64,000 nt of DNA from Planctomycetota bacterium. Its GTDB lineage: Bacteria > Planctomycetota > UBA8742 > UBA2392. Below the pieces are notes generated by a model, which ran no database searches, was not told the DNA's origin, and saw nothing but the letters and a program-made list of their open reading frames with translations. The stretch is from the NCBI GenBank assembly GCA_016712285.1, contig JADJRK010000001.1, positions 2,852,001-2,916,000 on the forward strand. Direction: 5' to 3'. Positions 31,215 through 39,589 of this stretch are shown here, piece by piece (position 1 is the first letter of the stretch; every line of letters begins with the position of its first letter). Both the position numbers and the translations under genes were made by a program.

Positions 31215-33329
31215 ATGCACTTTCTTGCCGAGACCGAGCTTGAGCACCTGGGCTTCCTGATTGACCTGGGGGTTGTGCTCGGTGCCGGCGTGATTGCGTC
31301 GCTGCTGATGGCAACGCTGCGCCTGCCTGCGGTCACCGGACTGTTGCTGGCCGGGGCAATCTGCGGGCCGTTCGGGTTTGCGCTGGTCGAGGACCAGGGC
31401 ACGATCAATACACTTGCCGAAGTGGGCGTGGTGCTGCTGCTGTTCACCATCGGCCTCGAGTTTCCGCTTTCGCGCTTCCTGCGCATCGGCAAAACGCTGG
31501 CCATTGGCGGCAGTTTGCAGGTCGGCCTGACCAGCGCCGCAGTCATCGGCGCCTGCATGCTGCTTGGGCTTGAGTTCAAGTTCGCCGTGCCGATCGGATT
31601 TGCCGTGGCGTTGTCCAGCACCGCGATCGTGCTGCGCGGCTTGTCGGACCGTGGAGAAGTCGATGCGCCCCACGGCCGCTTCATCGTCGGCACGCTGCTG
31701 TTTCAAGACTTGTGTGTGATCCCGATGATGCTGGTGCTGCCGGTGTTGGCTGGCAGCGGGACAGCACTCGACATTGTGCAAAGCACTGCCATCAGCCTGG
31801 GCCTGGCAACGGCAGCCGTTGTGCTGACTTACATCGTGTCGAGAGTCCTGCTGCCGCCATTGCTGCGCCGCGTTGACAAAACCCGAAGCCGCGAAAGCTT
31901 CGTGCTGGCCATTCTGTCGATCTGCCTTGGAATCGCCCTGGCGACCGGCTATGCGGGCCTGAGCCTTGCGTTGGGCGCGTTTCTGGCGGGGATTGTGCTT
32001 GCGGACTCGCCGTTTGCGAATCGCGCGCTGACAGAAGTGATGCCGTTGCGCGACGTGCTGACCGGCTTGTTTTTCATCTCGCTGGGCATGATGTTTGATT
32101 GGCGTGCGCTTGTTGAGGGGCCGCTGATCGTGGGCGGTGTCTTTCTGGCCATATTCTTCGGCAAGGCGCTGCTGGCGACCATTGCCGCGATGGTCATGCG
32201 CTTTCCGCCGCGCGCGGCCATTGTCGCAGGCCTTGGCTTGGCCCAGTTTGGCGAGTTCGGGTTCGTGCTGCTGAACAACGCAGCCGCCCTGGACACTCCA
32301 TTGTTTGACGTGCAGGGCGACGGCCGCTGGTTGTGGGCCGCGGCCTTGATCACCATGTTCATCACGCCGCTTGTGCTTCGGTTCTCGCCGCACCTGGCGG
32401 CAGGGGCTCGGCTGCTCAAGCCGCTGGAAAGGCTCCTGGGAGCGCGCGGCATGGACGAGCCCGCCAAGGGCGACGCCGGACTGTCTGATCATGTCGTAGT
32501 CGCCGGCTATGGCGTGTCCGGGCGCATGGTGGTCAGCGCGCTAAAGACCGTCGGCATTCCATACCTGATTCTGGAAATGAACGCCGAGACAGTGCGCGCA
32601 GCCCAGGCGGCCAACGAGCCCGCCTACTACGCCGACGTCAGCAGCGACGAGGCGCTGCACCACGCGCGCGTAGAGCATGCCCGCGCGTTCGTGCTGACAA
32701 TCAACGACCCCGGGGCTGTGCAACGCTCGATCGACACCGTGCGTCGCGTCGCGCCCAACGTGCCGCTGCTGGTGCGTGCCCGCTATCTGGCTGAGCGCGA
32801 CACATTTCTCAAGCTGGGTGCGTCCGAAGTCGTCAGCGGCGAGCTCGAAGGCGCAGTCGAGATCATGGCCCGCGTGCTGCGCCTGATGGATATCCCGCGC
32901 AACCTAATTGACCGCGAAGTCGCGCTCGTCCGTGAACGCACACAGACGTCGGTCCGCGAGCACACGATACCGCGAGCAACGCTGGCGGCCTTCAGCATGC
33001 TCAAGGACCTGAAAATCGAAACCTTTCTCGTTGAGCCGGAGTCGAGCGCCGCTGCCAAGTCATTGCGAGACTTGAACTTACGCAAAGTCACCGGGGCTAC
33101 GGTCATTGCCGTCAGCCGCGGGCCCCAAGTGATGGACAACCCGGCCCCCACCATGCCGCTGCAGCCGGGCGACATGGTCTACCTGCTGGGCAGCCTTGAG
33201 CAGGTGCGCGATGCCATTTGTTTGCTGGATACCGGCGACACCCCGGCGCAGGTGGCCTTTGCGACGAAAGTCCTGCACAGGCACGAGGTTGCCCCACCGG
33301 CCACTGCGCCGGATGGCACCGGCACCTGA
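31215..33329 (+). CDS. monovalent cation:proton antiporter, KefB/KefC type (CPA2)
   Basis: The 704-residue protein has about 12 membrane helices (1-390) with the CPA2 fold signature (VGVVLLLFTIGLEFPLSRF, ALSSTAIVLRGLSD), an RCK_N/TrkA_N nucleotide-binding domain (about 420-540; HVVVAGYGVSGRMVVSALKTVGIPYLILEMN, a G-x-G-x-x-G site) and a C-terminal TrkA_C domain (about 600-690). It likely exchanges K+ or Na+ for H+ across the inner membrane under control of NAD(H) binding. There is no KefF/KefG-type partner nearby, so glutathione gating is not indicated. Confidence 0.9.
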   Translation: MHFLAETELEHLGFLIDLGVVLGAGVIASLLMATLRLPAVTGLLLAGAICGPFGFALVEDQGTINTLAEVGVVLLLFTIGLEFPLSRFLRIGKTLAIGGSLQVGLTSAAVIGACMLLGLEFKFAVPIGFAVALSSTAIVLRGLSDRGEVDAPHGRFIVGTLLFQDLCVIPMMLVLPVLAGSGTALDIVQSTAISLGLATAAVVLTYIVSRVLLPPLLRRVDKTRSRESFVLAILSICLGIALATGYAGLSLALGAFLAGIVLADSPFANRALTEVMPLRDVLTGLFFISLGMMFDWRALVEGPLIVGGVFLAIFFGKALLATIAAMVMRFPPRAAIVAGLGLAQFGEFGFVLLNNAAALDTPLFDVQGDGRWLWAAALITMFITPLVLRFSPHLAAGARLLKPLERLLGARGMDEPAKGDAGLSDHVVVAGYGVSGRMVVSALKTVGIPYLILEMNAETVRAAQAANEPAYYADVSSDEALHHARVEHARAFVLTINDPGAVQRSIDTVRRVAPNVPLLVRARYLAERDTFLKLGASEVVSGELEGAVEIMARVLRLMDIPRNLIDREVALVRERTQTSVREHTIPRATLAAFSMLKDLKIETFLVEPESSAAAKSLRDLNLRKVTGATVIAVSRGPQVMDNPAPTMPLQPGDMVYLLGSLEQVRDAICLLDTGDTPAQVAFATKVLHRHEVAPPATAPDGTGT

Positions 33330-33415
33330 ACGGACTGCACCCTCCGTTCGGTCCTCGCATTGACGACTCGCGGTTGTGGAGGCAAAACCGCCTTTCCCCG
33401 GTAAGGAGGTGCCCC

Positions 33416-34546
33416 GTGCAAGAGACCCCGCTGCGCGCCGAACACGAACGCCTTGGCGCACGCATGGTCGATTTCGCCGGCTGGTACATGCCGGTGACCT
33501 ACACCAACATCATGGAAGAGCACCGGCGGGTGCGCACCAAGGTGGGGCTGTTCGATGTTTCCCACATGGGGCGCTACTGGTTTTCCGGTCGCGACCACAT
33601 CAAGTTCATCGACAAGCTGATCACCAACGACCGCGCATCCATGGCGCCGGGCCAGATTCGCTACTGCCTGATGCTGAACGGGCAGGGTGGCGCGCTGGAC
33701 GACATTCTGGTCTACGGCGCGGGAGACGACGCGACGATGCTGGTGGTGAATGCCGGCAACCGGCCCAAGATCTGGGATTGGATCCAGCGCCAGCGCAAGG
33801 GCTTCGTCGTTGACGTGACTGACATGAGCAACGATTACGCCATGATCGCGCTGCAGGGGCCGGAAAGCGCAAACCTGCTGAACAAAGTCAGCGACGTCGA
33901 CACCAAGGCCCTGAAGTACTACCGCTTCACGCGCGGCACCGTTTTCGGTGAGCCCGAAGTGCTGGTTTCACGCACGGGCTACACCGGCGAAGACGGCTTT
34001 GAGCTGATCATGCCGCAAGCCAAGGCCGCGCACTTCTGGCGCGAGTTGCTGAACGTCGGTGAATCCCTCGGGGCCGGGCCTGCCGGTCTTGGTGCCCGCG
34101 ACACTCTGCGCCTTGAAGCGGGCATGCCGCTGTACGGCCACGAGCTGGAAGAACACATCAACCCGCTTGAGGCAGGGCTCGACTGGGCCGTGAAGCTTGA
34201 GAAAGAAGACTTCATCGGCAAAGAAGCCACCGTCGCCATGAAGACCAAGGGCCTTGAGCATAAACTGGTCGGGCTCAACATCGCGGGCAAGCGCATTCCG
34301 CGCCAGGGACAGGACGTGCTGCGCGATGGCAAGAAGGTCGGCACAATCGCCAGCGGCACAAAGAGCCCATGGCTTGACGAGATCATCGCCACCGCGTTTG
34401 TGCCCTCCAACATGGCCGAGGTGGGCATGAGCTTTCAGCTTGAGTTCCCCGGCAAGGGCACACGAGCCCTGAAACCCGAAGAAATGCGGCAGACGGCGCT
34501 GGTAGTGCCGCTGCCGTTCTACAAGCGACCTGGAAAGAAGAAGTGA
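33416..34546 (+). CDS. gcvT: glycine cleavage system T protein (aminomethyltransferase)
   Basis: GcvT moves the methylene group from the aminomethyl-lipoyl H protein to tetrahydrofolate, releasing NH3. The start is GTG 33416 with an ideal AAGGAGGT at 33403-33410; the ATG-less frame runs back into the antiporter gene. The 376-residue protein matches throughout (MVDFAGWYMPVTYTNIMEEHRRVR, GLFDVSHMG, TGYTGEDGFE, LGARDTLRLEAGMPLYGHEL). It heads gcvT-gcvH-gcvPA-gcvPB, whose junctions carry hairpin elements. No glycine riboswitch was recognised before it. Confidence 0.96.
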   Translation: MQETPLRAEHERLGARMVDFAGWYMPVTYTNIMEEHRRVRTKVGLFDVSHMGRYWFSGRDHIKFIDKLITNDRASMAPGQIRYCLMLNGQGGALDDILVYGAGDDATMLVVNAGNRPKIWDWIQRQRKGFVVDVTDMSNDYAMIALQGPESANLLNKVSDVDTKALKYYRFTRGTVFGEPEVLVSRTGYTGEDGFELIMPQAKAAHFWRELLNVGESLGAGPAGLGARDTLRLEAGMPLYGHELEEHINPLEAGLDWAVKLEKEDFIGKEATVAMKTKGLEHKLVGLNIAGKRIPRQGQDVLRDGKKVGTIASGTKSPWLDEIIATAFVPSNMAEVGMSFQLEFPGKGTRALKPEEMRQTALVVPLPFYKRPGKKK

Positions 34547-34550
34547 CGCT

Positions 34551-34616
34551 CAGGACGCAGGCGGCAAGAGGCAGGAAAAACAACGGCTTTACAGTTCCTT
34601 CTTCCTGCCCCCTCGA
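34551..34616. repeat. heptad-like hairpin element E4 between gcvT and gcvH
   Basis: Four 7-bp units near CAGGNGG (34551-34578) face an arm near 34596-34616 whose complement includes GGGCAGG and AAGAAGG. It is weaker than E1-E3 and the units do not begin RGT. Confidence 0.5.
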
Positions 34617-34663
34617 ACAGGACAGACTGACGACAGAAGAGAAATCCAGCAAGGAACACGCAA

Positions 34664-35059
34664 ATGGCAAGACCCGACAACGCCCGCTACCTCGAAACCC
34701 ACGAGTGGGGGCGCCTTGAAAAAGACGGCACCGTGACGATCGGCATCACCGACTTCGCTGTCGACCAGCTCAATGACCTCACCTTCGTTGACCTTCCTGA
34801 AAAGGGCGACAAGGTCACGCGCGGCGAAGCTTTCGGCGAAATCGAGAGCGTCAAAGCCGTCAGCGACCTCATCAGCCCCGTCAGCGGCAAGATCGTGGCG
34901 GTCAACGACGGCGTCGATGGCGACGACTTCAGCGCGCTCAAGAAGGACGCCTTTGGCGCCGGGTGGCTGATCAAGGTCAAGCCCGACAACGCCAAAGAGC
35001 TGGACAGCGCCAAGTCCCTCGCCGACTACGAAAAACAGCTGGCCGAAGAAGCGCACTAG
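34664..35059 (+). CDS. gcvH: glycine cleavage system H protein (lipoyl carrier)
   Basis: The 131-residue protein carries the lipoylation site GEIESVKAVSDL with Lys64, and the family core (THEWGRLEKDGTVTIGITDFAVDQLNDLTFVDLP). It shuttles aminomethyl and reduced-lipoyl groups among GcvP, GcvT and dihydrolipoyl dehydrogenase (not in this window). A short AGCAAGGA site precedes the ATG. It is flanked by hairpin elements on both sides, which may adjust its expression relative to the other subunits. Confidence 0.96.
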   Translation: MARPDNARYLETHEWGRLEKDGTVTIGITDFAVDQLNDLTFVDLPEKGDKVTRGEAFGEIESVKAVSDLISPVSGKIVAVNDGVDGDDFSALKKDAFGAGWLIKVKPDNAKELDSAKSLADYEKQLAEEAH

Positions 35060-35060
35060 G

Positions 35061-35157
35061 GGTTCTGAGTTCCGGGTTCCGAGTTCCGGGTTGCTTACGC
35101 CCGGATCGCGCAGCCCGGAGCAGTTAACCCAGAACCCAGAACTCGGAACCCGGAACT
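35061..35157. repeat. heptad hairpin element E3 between gcvH and gcvPA
   Basis: The left arm (35061-35095) is five 7-bp units of the form RGTTCYG with the last degenerate. The right arm (35123-35157) is five units whose complements have the same consensus. The element starts one base after the gcvH stop and ends 5 bp before the gcvPA ATG. Confidence 0.85.
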
Positions 35158-35162
35158 CACCC

Positions 35163-36563
35163 ATGCCATTTATCCAAAACACCGACGCCGACCGTGCAGC
35201 CATGCTGGCTGCGATCGGGGTAAAGTCGATTGACGACCTGTTCGCGGACATTCCGGCTGGCCTGCGCATCAAGATGTCGGACGCCGGCACGTTCAAACTG
35301 CCGCCCGGCAAGGGCGAGCTTGAGGTCACGCGCCACATCCAGGACCTGCTCTCGCGCACGAAAAACGCGGGCGACTACGCCTACTTTCGCGGCGGCGGCA
35401 TTTACAACCACTTCGTCAGCACCGTGATCGACCACATCGCGCTGTTCGACGGCAGTTTCATTACGGCCTACACGCCGTACCAGCCCGAGTGCAGCCAGGG
35501 CACGCTGACATTTATCTATGAGTTCCAGAGCGCCATCTGCGCGCTGACCGGTTTGGAAGTCAGCAACGCCAGCATGTATGACGGCGCATCCGCGCTTGCC
35601 GAAGCGATGATGATGGGCAAGCACGTCGCCGAGGACCGCTTCCGCAAAGAGACGCGCAACAACTTCATCCTCGCGGGCGCCGTGAACCCCGAGTACGCGC
35701 AGGTCGTGCAGACCTACGCAGACGTCGCCGGCATCAAGGTGGTAAAAGTGCCCGCGGGCCCAGACGGCCGCATCGACAAGGAAGCACTCGCCAAGGCCGC
35801 AACCCGCAAGGCCTTCGCGATTGCCGTGCAGTCGCCGAACTACCTTGGGATCATTGAAGACGTTGAAGGCGTGGTCGCCGCGGCCAAAGAGCCAGAGCTG
35901 CTGACCATCCAGGCCGTCGGCGAAGCGCTGTCGCTGGCACTGCTGCAGACACCCGCCGAAGCCGGCGTCGATATCTGCATCGGCGAGGGCCAATCGCTGG
36001 GCAACCACCAGTTTCTGGGTGGGCCAGCGTTCGGCTTCTTCTCAGCAAAGAAGGAATGGCTGCGCAAGATGCCCGGCCGCATCGTCAGCGAAACCAAAGA
36101 CAAGAACGGCAAGCGCGCGTTTGCGCTCGCGCTCGCTACTCGCGAACAGCACATCCGCCGCGAGAAGGCCACCAGCAACATCTGCACGAACCAAAGCCTG
36201 TGCGCACTTCGAGCCCTGCTGCACCTGAGCGCATGGGGAAAAGAAGGCTTCGTCGAGTTGGCCGAACACACGGTAGCCAAGACCCAATACGCCATGAAAG
36301 CACTGAGCGCCGTGCCGGGTGTGAGTCTCGTTCACCCCGACGTGCCGGTGTTCAACGAATTTGTAATTCAGGCCATGCCCGGCCTCGAAAAGAAGGTGTT
36401 AAAGAAGAAGGTCGCCGGAGGCCTGCCGCTGGACAAGTACGGCAAAGGCCGCCGCGGCCAGTACCTCGTCGCCATCACTGAAGTAACGACGAAAGAAGAA
36501 ATCGACCGCTACGCCGAAGCACTGGCCGAAGCCATGAAAGGCAAGCCGGTAACAGTGAGCTAG
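35163..36563 (+). CDS. gcvPA: glycine dehydrogenase (decarboxylating) subunit 1
   Basis: This is the N-terminal half of the P protein, which decarboxylates glycine with PLP and loads the H protein. The 466-residue sequence matches (AYTPYQPECSQGTLTFIYEFQSAICALTGLEVSNASMYDGASALAEA, CTNQSLCALRA). The start is ATG 35163; the upstream open frame lies in the hairpin element. No Shine-Dalgarno is seen because the hairpin runs to within 5 nt of the ATG, so initiation may depend on that structure or on coupling. It works with GcvPB at 36630. Confidence 0.96.
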   Translation: MPFIQNTDADRAAMLAAIGVKSIDDLFADIPAGLRIKMSDAGTFKLPPGKGELEVTRHIQDLLSRTKNAGDYAYFRGGGIYNHFVSTVIDHIALFDGSFITAYTPYQPECSQGTLTFIYEFQSAICALTGLEVSNASMYDGASALAEAMMMGKHVAEDRFRKETRNNFILAGAVNPEYAQVVQTYADVAGIKVVKVPAGPDGRIDKEALAKAATRKAFAIAVQSPNYLGIIEDVEGVVAAAKEPELLTIQAVGEALSLALLQTPAEAGVDICIGEGQSLGNHQFLGGPAFGFFSAKKEWLRKMPGRIVSETKDKNGKRAFALALATREQHIRREKATSNICTNQSLCALRALLHLSAWGKEGFVELAEHTVAKTQYAMKALSAVPGVSLVHPDVPVFNEFVIQAMPGLEKKVLKKKVAGGLPLDKYGKGRRGQYLVAITEVTTKEEIDRYAEALAEAMKGKPVTVS

Positions 36564-36573
36564 CGAAACTGAG

Positions 36574-36602
36574 AACAGGAGCCCGGAGCGCAAGCGACGG
36601 GT
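36574..36602 (+). repeat. 29-bp intergenic repeat, copy 1
   Basis: A 29-bp unit (AACAGGAGCCCGG then AGCGCAAGCGACGGGT) lies between gcvPA and gcvPB. An exact inverted copy is at 38179-38207 and a 2-mismatch direct copy at 38131-38159. Confidence 0.85.
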
Positions 36603-36629
36603 AGACGCACGAAAACACGAAGGCCAGCC

Positions 36630-38120
36630 ATGATCCAGAATCCCGCCGAAAAGCTTCTCTACGAAGTCTCTGCTCCCGGCCGTCGCTGCTTGCGGCTGCC
36701 TACGCTGGATGTGCCGAAGGTCGACATCAAGCATGCGCTCAAAGGCGCGAAACTGCGCGCGAAGCCGGCTGTGCTGCCCGAAGTCGGCGAGCTTGACCTC
36801 GTGCGCCATTTCAAGAATCTCGCGCAAATGAACTTCAGCGTGGACCGCAACTTCTACCCGCTGGGCTCATGCACGATGAAGTACAACCCCAAGATCAACG
36901 TCACGCTTCTCAGCCTGCCCGGCTTCACCAAGGCCCACCCGCATCTGCCCGAAGCTGACCTGCAGGGCCACATCGAACTGATGGTGACGCTGGAAACGTG
37001 GCTGCGCGAAATCAGCGGGCTGGATGCCGTCACGCTGCAACCGGCTGCGGGCGCGCAGGGCGAAATGACGGGCCTGATGGTGATCAAGGCCTATCTAGAG
37101 TCCAGGGGTGAAGCCAAGACCCGCACCAAGATTGTGATTCCCGACAGCGCCCACGGCACCAACCCGGCAACCGCGGCACTGGCAGGCTTTGACACGGTTA
37201 CACTCAAGAGCAAGCCGGACGGCGGCGTAGACCTTGAAGCACTCAAGGCGGCGGTCGGGCCGGACACTGCGGCGATGATGATCACGAACCCCAGCACCCT
37301 GGGCGTGATCGAGCCCAACATGGTTGAGATCGCCAAGATCCTGCATGCAGCCGGCGCGCAGCTTTACATGGACGGCGCGAACATGAACGCCATCCAGGGC
37401 GTCGTGCGCCCCGGCGACCTGGGCATCGACGTCATGCATTTCAATCTGCACAAGACGTATTCGGTTCCGCATGGGAGTGGTGGACCTGGTGCCGGGCCAA
37501 TTGCGGTGCGCAAGCATCTTGAGCCTTTCCTGCCGTACCCGCGCCCGGTGAAGACCGACAAGGGCTACACGCTAAGCAACCCGAACCCGAAGCAGACCAT
37601 CGGCAAGGTGCGCAGCTTCTTCGGCAACTACGGCGCGCTGGTGATGGCGTACATCTATATGGCACAGCTTGGGCGCGAAGGCGTGCGCCGCAACGGTGAA
37701 AACGCCACGCTCAACGCCAACTACCTTCGCGCGGCGCTGCGCGGCGTGTACCACATTCACAACGACAAGACCTGCGCGCACGAGGTCGTGTTCACCGACA
37801 AGAAGCAGCACGAAGAAAACGACATCAGCGCGCTCGACATTGCCAAGCGCATGATCGACTACGGCATCCACCCGATGACGATCTACTTCCCGCAGCCAAA
37901 CGTAGTCGCAGGCCACGGCGCGATGATGGTCGAACCCACAGAAACCGAGAGCAAAGAAACCCTCGACTACTTCGTGGACGTGATGAAGAAGATCGCGCAG
38001 GAGTGCAAAGACAACCCCGACCTCGTCCACAACGCCCCGCACACAACGCCGGTGGCAAGGGTGGACGAAAAGTCAGCCACAACGAACCCGCAACTCTACT
38101 GCGCGATTTGCATTGCGTAG
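36630..38120 (+). CDS. gcvPB: glycine dehydrogenase (decarboxylating) subunit 2
   Basis: This is the C-terminal half of the P protein, which holds the PLP lysine: HFNLHKTYSVPHGSGGPG. Other matches are NFYPLGSCTMKYNP, DSAHGTNPATAALAGF and the terminal YFVDVMKKIAQECKDNPDLVHNAPH. The 496-residue length is normal. The ATG at 36630 is preceded by an A-rich leader with a weak GAAGG. It follows gcvPA by 66 bp, which contain one copy of a 29-bp repeat. The two halves form an alpha2-beta2 enzyme. Confidence 0.96.
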   Translation: MIQNPAEKLLYEVSAPGRRCLRLPTLDVPKVDIKHALKGAKLRAKPAVLPEVGELDLVRHFKNLAQMNFSVDRNFYPLGSCTMKYNPKINVTLLSLPGFTKAHPHLPEADLQGHIELMVTLETWLREISGLDAVTLQPAAGAQGEMTGLMVIKAYLESRGEAKTRTKIVIPDSAHGTNPATAALAGFDTVTLKSKPDGGVDLEALKAAVGPDTAAMMITNPSTLGVIEPNMVEIAKILHAAGAQLYMDGANMNAIQGVVRPGDLGIDVMHFNLHKTYSVPHGSGGPGAGPIAVRKHLEPFLPYPRPVKTDKGYTLSNPNPKQTIGKVRSFFGNYGALVMAYIYMAQLGREGVRRNGENATLNANYLRAALRGVYHIHNDKTCAHEVVFTDKKQHEENDISALDIAKRMIDYGIHPMTIYFPQPNVVAGHGAMMVEPTETESKETLDYFVDVMKKIAQECKDNPDLVHNAPHTTPVARVDEKSATTNPQLYCAICIA

Positions 38121-38130
38121 GAGTCATGTG

Positions 38131-38207
38131 AACAAGAGCCCGGAGCGCAAGCGACCGGTAACTGGTCGTCGAATGTTGACCCGTCGCTTGCGCTCCGGGC
38201 TCCTGTT
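38131..38207. repeat. inverted pair of 29-bp repeats (hairpin) after gcvPB
   Basis: A direct copy (38131-38159, 2 mismatches) and an exact inverted copy (38179-38207) of the 29-bp unit at 36574 flank a 19-bp centre. They form a long stem-loop that could terminate or stabilise the gcv transcript. Confidence 0.85.
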
Positions 38208-38227
38208 CCCAGAAACGAAAGCCGCTC

Positions 38228-39409
38228 ATGGACATCAATCCTTCGACCAGAGTCTCTTCGATCGGCGTCTACGCCTTTGCCGCTGTTGACGCCAAAGTTG
38301 CCGACCTCAAGGCGCAGGGCATCACGCCCATCGATTTCGGCGTCGGTGATTACCAGGACCCCACACCGCCGCTCATTCGCAAAGCCTGCAAGAAAGCCGT
38401 CGATGAGCATGCGACAGACGGCTATCCCAGCTATATCGGCGCGCAGGCATACCGCGAAGCCGTCGCCGCGTGGCTGCGCAGGCGCTTTGACGTAACGCTC
38501 GACCCGCGCACGCAGATCACCAGCACCATCGGTAGCAAGGAAGGCATCTTCAACTTTGCCGAGGGCTTCGTGAACCCCGGCGACTACGTGATCTGCCCCA
38601 GCCCCGGCTATCCGCCCTACAAACGCGGCACATTGTTCGCCGAGGGCAAAGCCTACTTCGTTGCAGTCACGCACAAGAACAAGTGCCGCTACGACTTCAA
38701 AAAGATCCCGGCTGAGGTCGCAAGCAACACAAGAATCATGTGGGTCACGACGCCAAGCAGCCCGCTGGGCTATGTCGCGGACCTCGACTTCCTGAAAGCG
38801 GCGTACGAATTCACGCAAAAGCACGGCATCATCCTTGCCAGCGACGAAGCCTACAGCGAACTCTACTTCGGCGACGCACCGCCCAGCGCCTTGCAGGTCG
38901 CGGGCCCGAGCTTCGACGGCGTCGTGCAATTCCACAGCCTGAGCAAGCGCAGCGTCATGACCGGCTGGCGCGTGGGCTGGGCGGCTGGCGACAAACGCAT
39001 CATCGACGTGTTCAAGAAGGTGAAGACCAACATCGACAGCGGCACGCCCAACTTCGTGCAGGATGCCGCCATCGCAGCCCTGGCCGACGAGAAGCACGTT
39101 GAGAAGCTGCGCCGCACCGTCAAACGCAAGCGCAATTTGATATGCACCGCACTGCGGAAGGCGGGTTTGAAAAATTGCAAGAACCCCGCCGGTCTCTATC
39201 TCTGGCAGAAGGCGCCGGACGGCATGAGCGGCGAAGACTTCGCCAAGCTGCTGATCGAGAAGTGTCACATCGTGACCACCCCCGGCGAGTGGCTCAGCGA
39301 CGAAGTGGATGGGGTGAACCCAGGCGCCGGCCACGTGCGCTTTGCCTTCGTGCCGCCCATGGCCGAAGTGAAAGACGCCGCCGAACGAATCAGCAAACTG
39401 GCACTGTAG
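38228..39409 (+). CDS. PLP-dependent aminotransferase class I/II
   Basis: The 393-residue protein has the fold-type I landmarks: PIDFGVGDYQDPTPP, GYPSYIGAQAYREAVA, SPGYPPYKRG, the N-P-like TTPSSPLGYVA, ASDEAYSELYF and the PLP lysine in HSLSKRSVMTGWRVGW. It resembles LL-diaminopimelate or N-succinyldiaminopimelate aminotransferases, but substrate cannot be assigned. The stop codon TAG coincides with the left end of a MITE-like element. It lies downstream of the gcv operon but behind a hairpin, so it may be a separate unit. Confidence 0.85.
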   Translation: MDINPSTRVSSIGVYAFAAVDAKVADLKAQGITPIDFGVGDYQDPTPPLIRKACKKAVDEHATDGYPSYIGAQAYREAVAAWLRRRFDVTLDPRTQITSTIGSKEGIFNFAEGFVNPGDYVICPSPGYPPYKRGTLFAEGKAYFVAVTHKNKCRYDFKKIPAEVASNTRIMWVTTPSSPLGYVADLDFLKAAYEFTQKHGIILASDEAYSELYFGDAPPSALQVAGPSFDGVVQFHSLSKRSVMTGWRVGWAAGDKRIIDVFKKVKTNIDSGTPNFVQDAAIAALADEKHVEKLRRTVKRKRNLICTALRKAGLKNCKNPAGLYLWQKAPDGMSGEDFAKLLIEKCHIVTTPGEWLSDEVDGVNPGAGHVRFAFVPPMAEVKDAAERISKLAL

Positions 39410-39547
39410 GGGCGATGCTTGCATCGCCCGGAGCCCCGGTTGATGCAAACAACACCCCGCAGCCCTGTACCGTCGCCAGCATAGCCGGCGGCTTGCCACA
39501 CGTAGGCGGCCAGTGCATTTCGCGGGCGACGCAAGCGTCGCCCCTAC
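39406..39547. mobile_element. MITE-like element with 24-bp terminal inverted repeats
   Basis: Left end GTAGGGGCGATGCTTGCATC-GCCC (39406-39429) and right end complementary to GTAGGGGCGACGCTTGCGTC-GCCC (39524-39547) match at 22 of 24 positions. Each end is itself a near-palindrome (GGGCGAYG-CTTG-CRTCGCCC). The 94-bp interior has no gene. The left end supplies the stop TAG of the aminotransferase gene. No transposase is inside and no target duplication was identified. Confidence 0.7.
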
Positions 39548-39577
39548 CGGGATTACGCACCTTGCCGCGTTCGTTGT

Positions 39578-39583
39578 TACAAT
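39578..39583 (+). promoter_or_regulatory. -10-like TACAAT before mcsA
   Basis: TACAAT ends 6 nt before the ATG at 39590 with no Shine-Dalgarno between, indicating a leaderless mRNA. It lies 30 bp downstream of the MITE-like element. Confidence 0.5.
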
Positions 39584-39589
39584 GACCGC

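Noticed and set aside
31182..32492. A 436-codon minus-strand frame opposite the Kef-type antiporter
   Set aside because: Gln/His/Arg-rich shadow without any recognisable motif.
33330..33415. Glycine riboswitch before gcvT
   Set aside because: The leader is under 90 nt, has only small hairpins (such as GCGGTT/AACCGC at 33370-33391), and lacks the conserved tandem-aptamer cores.
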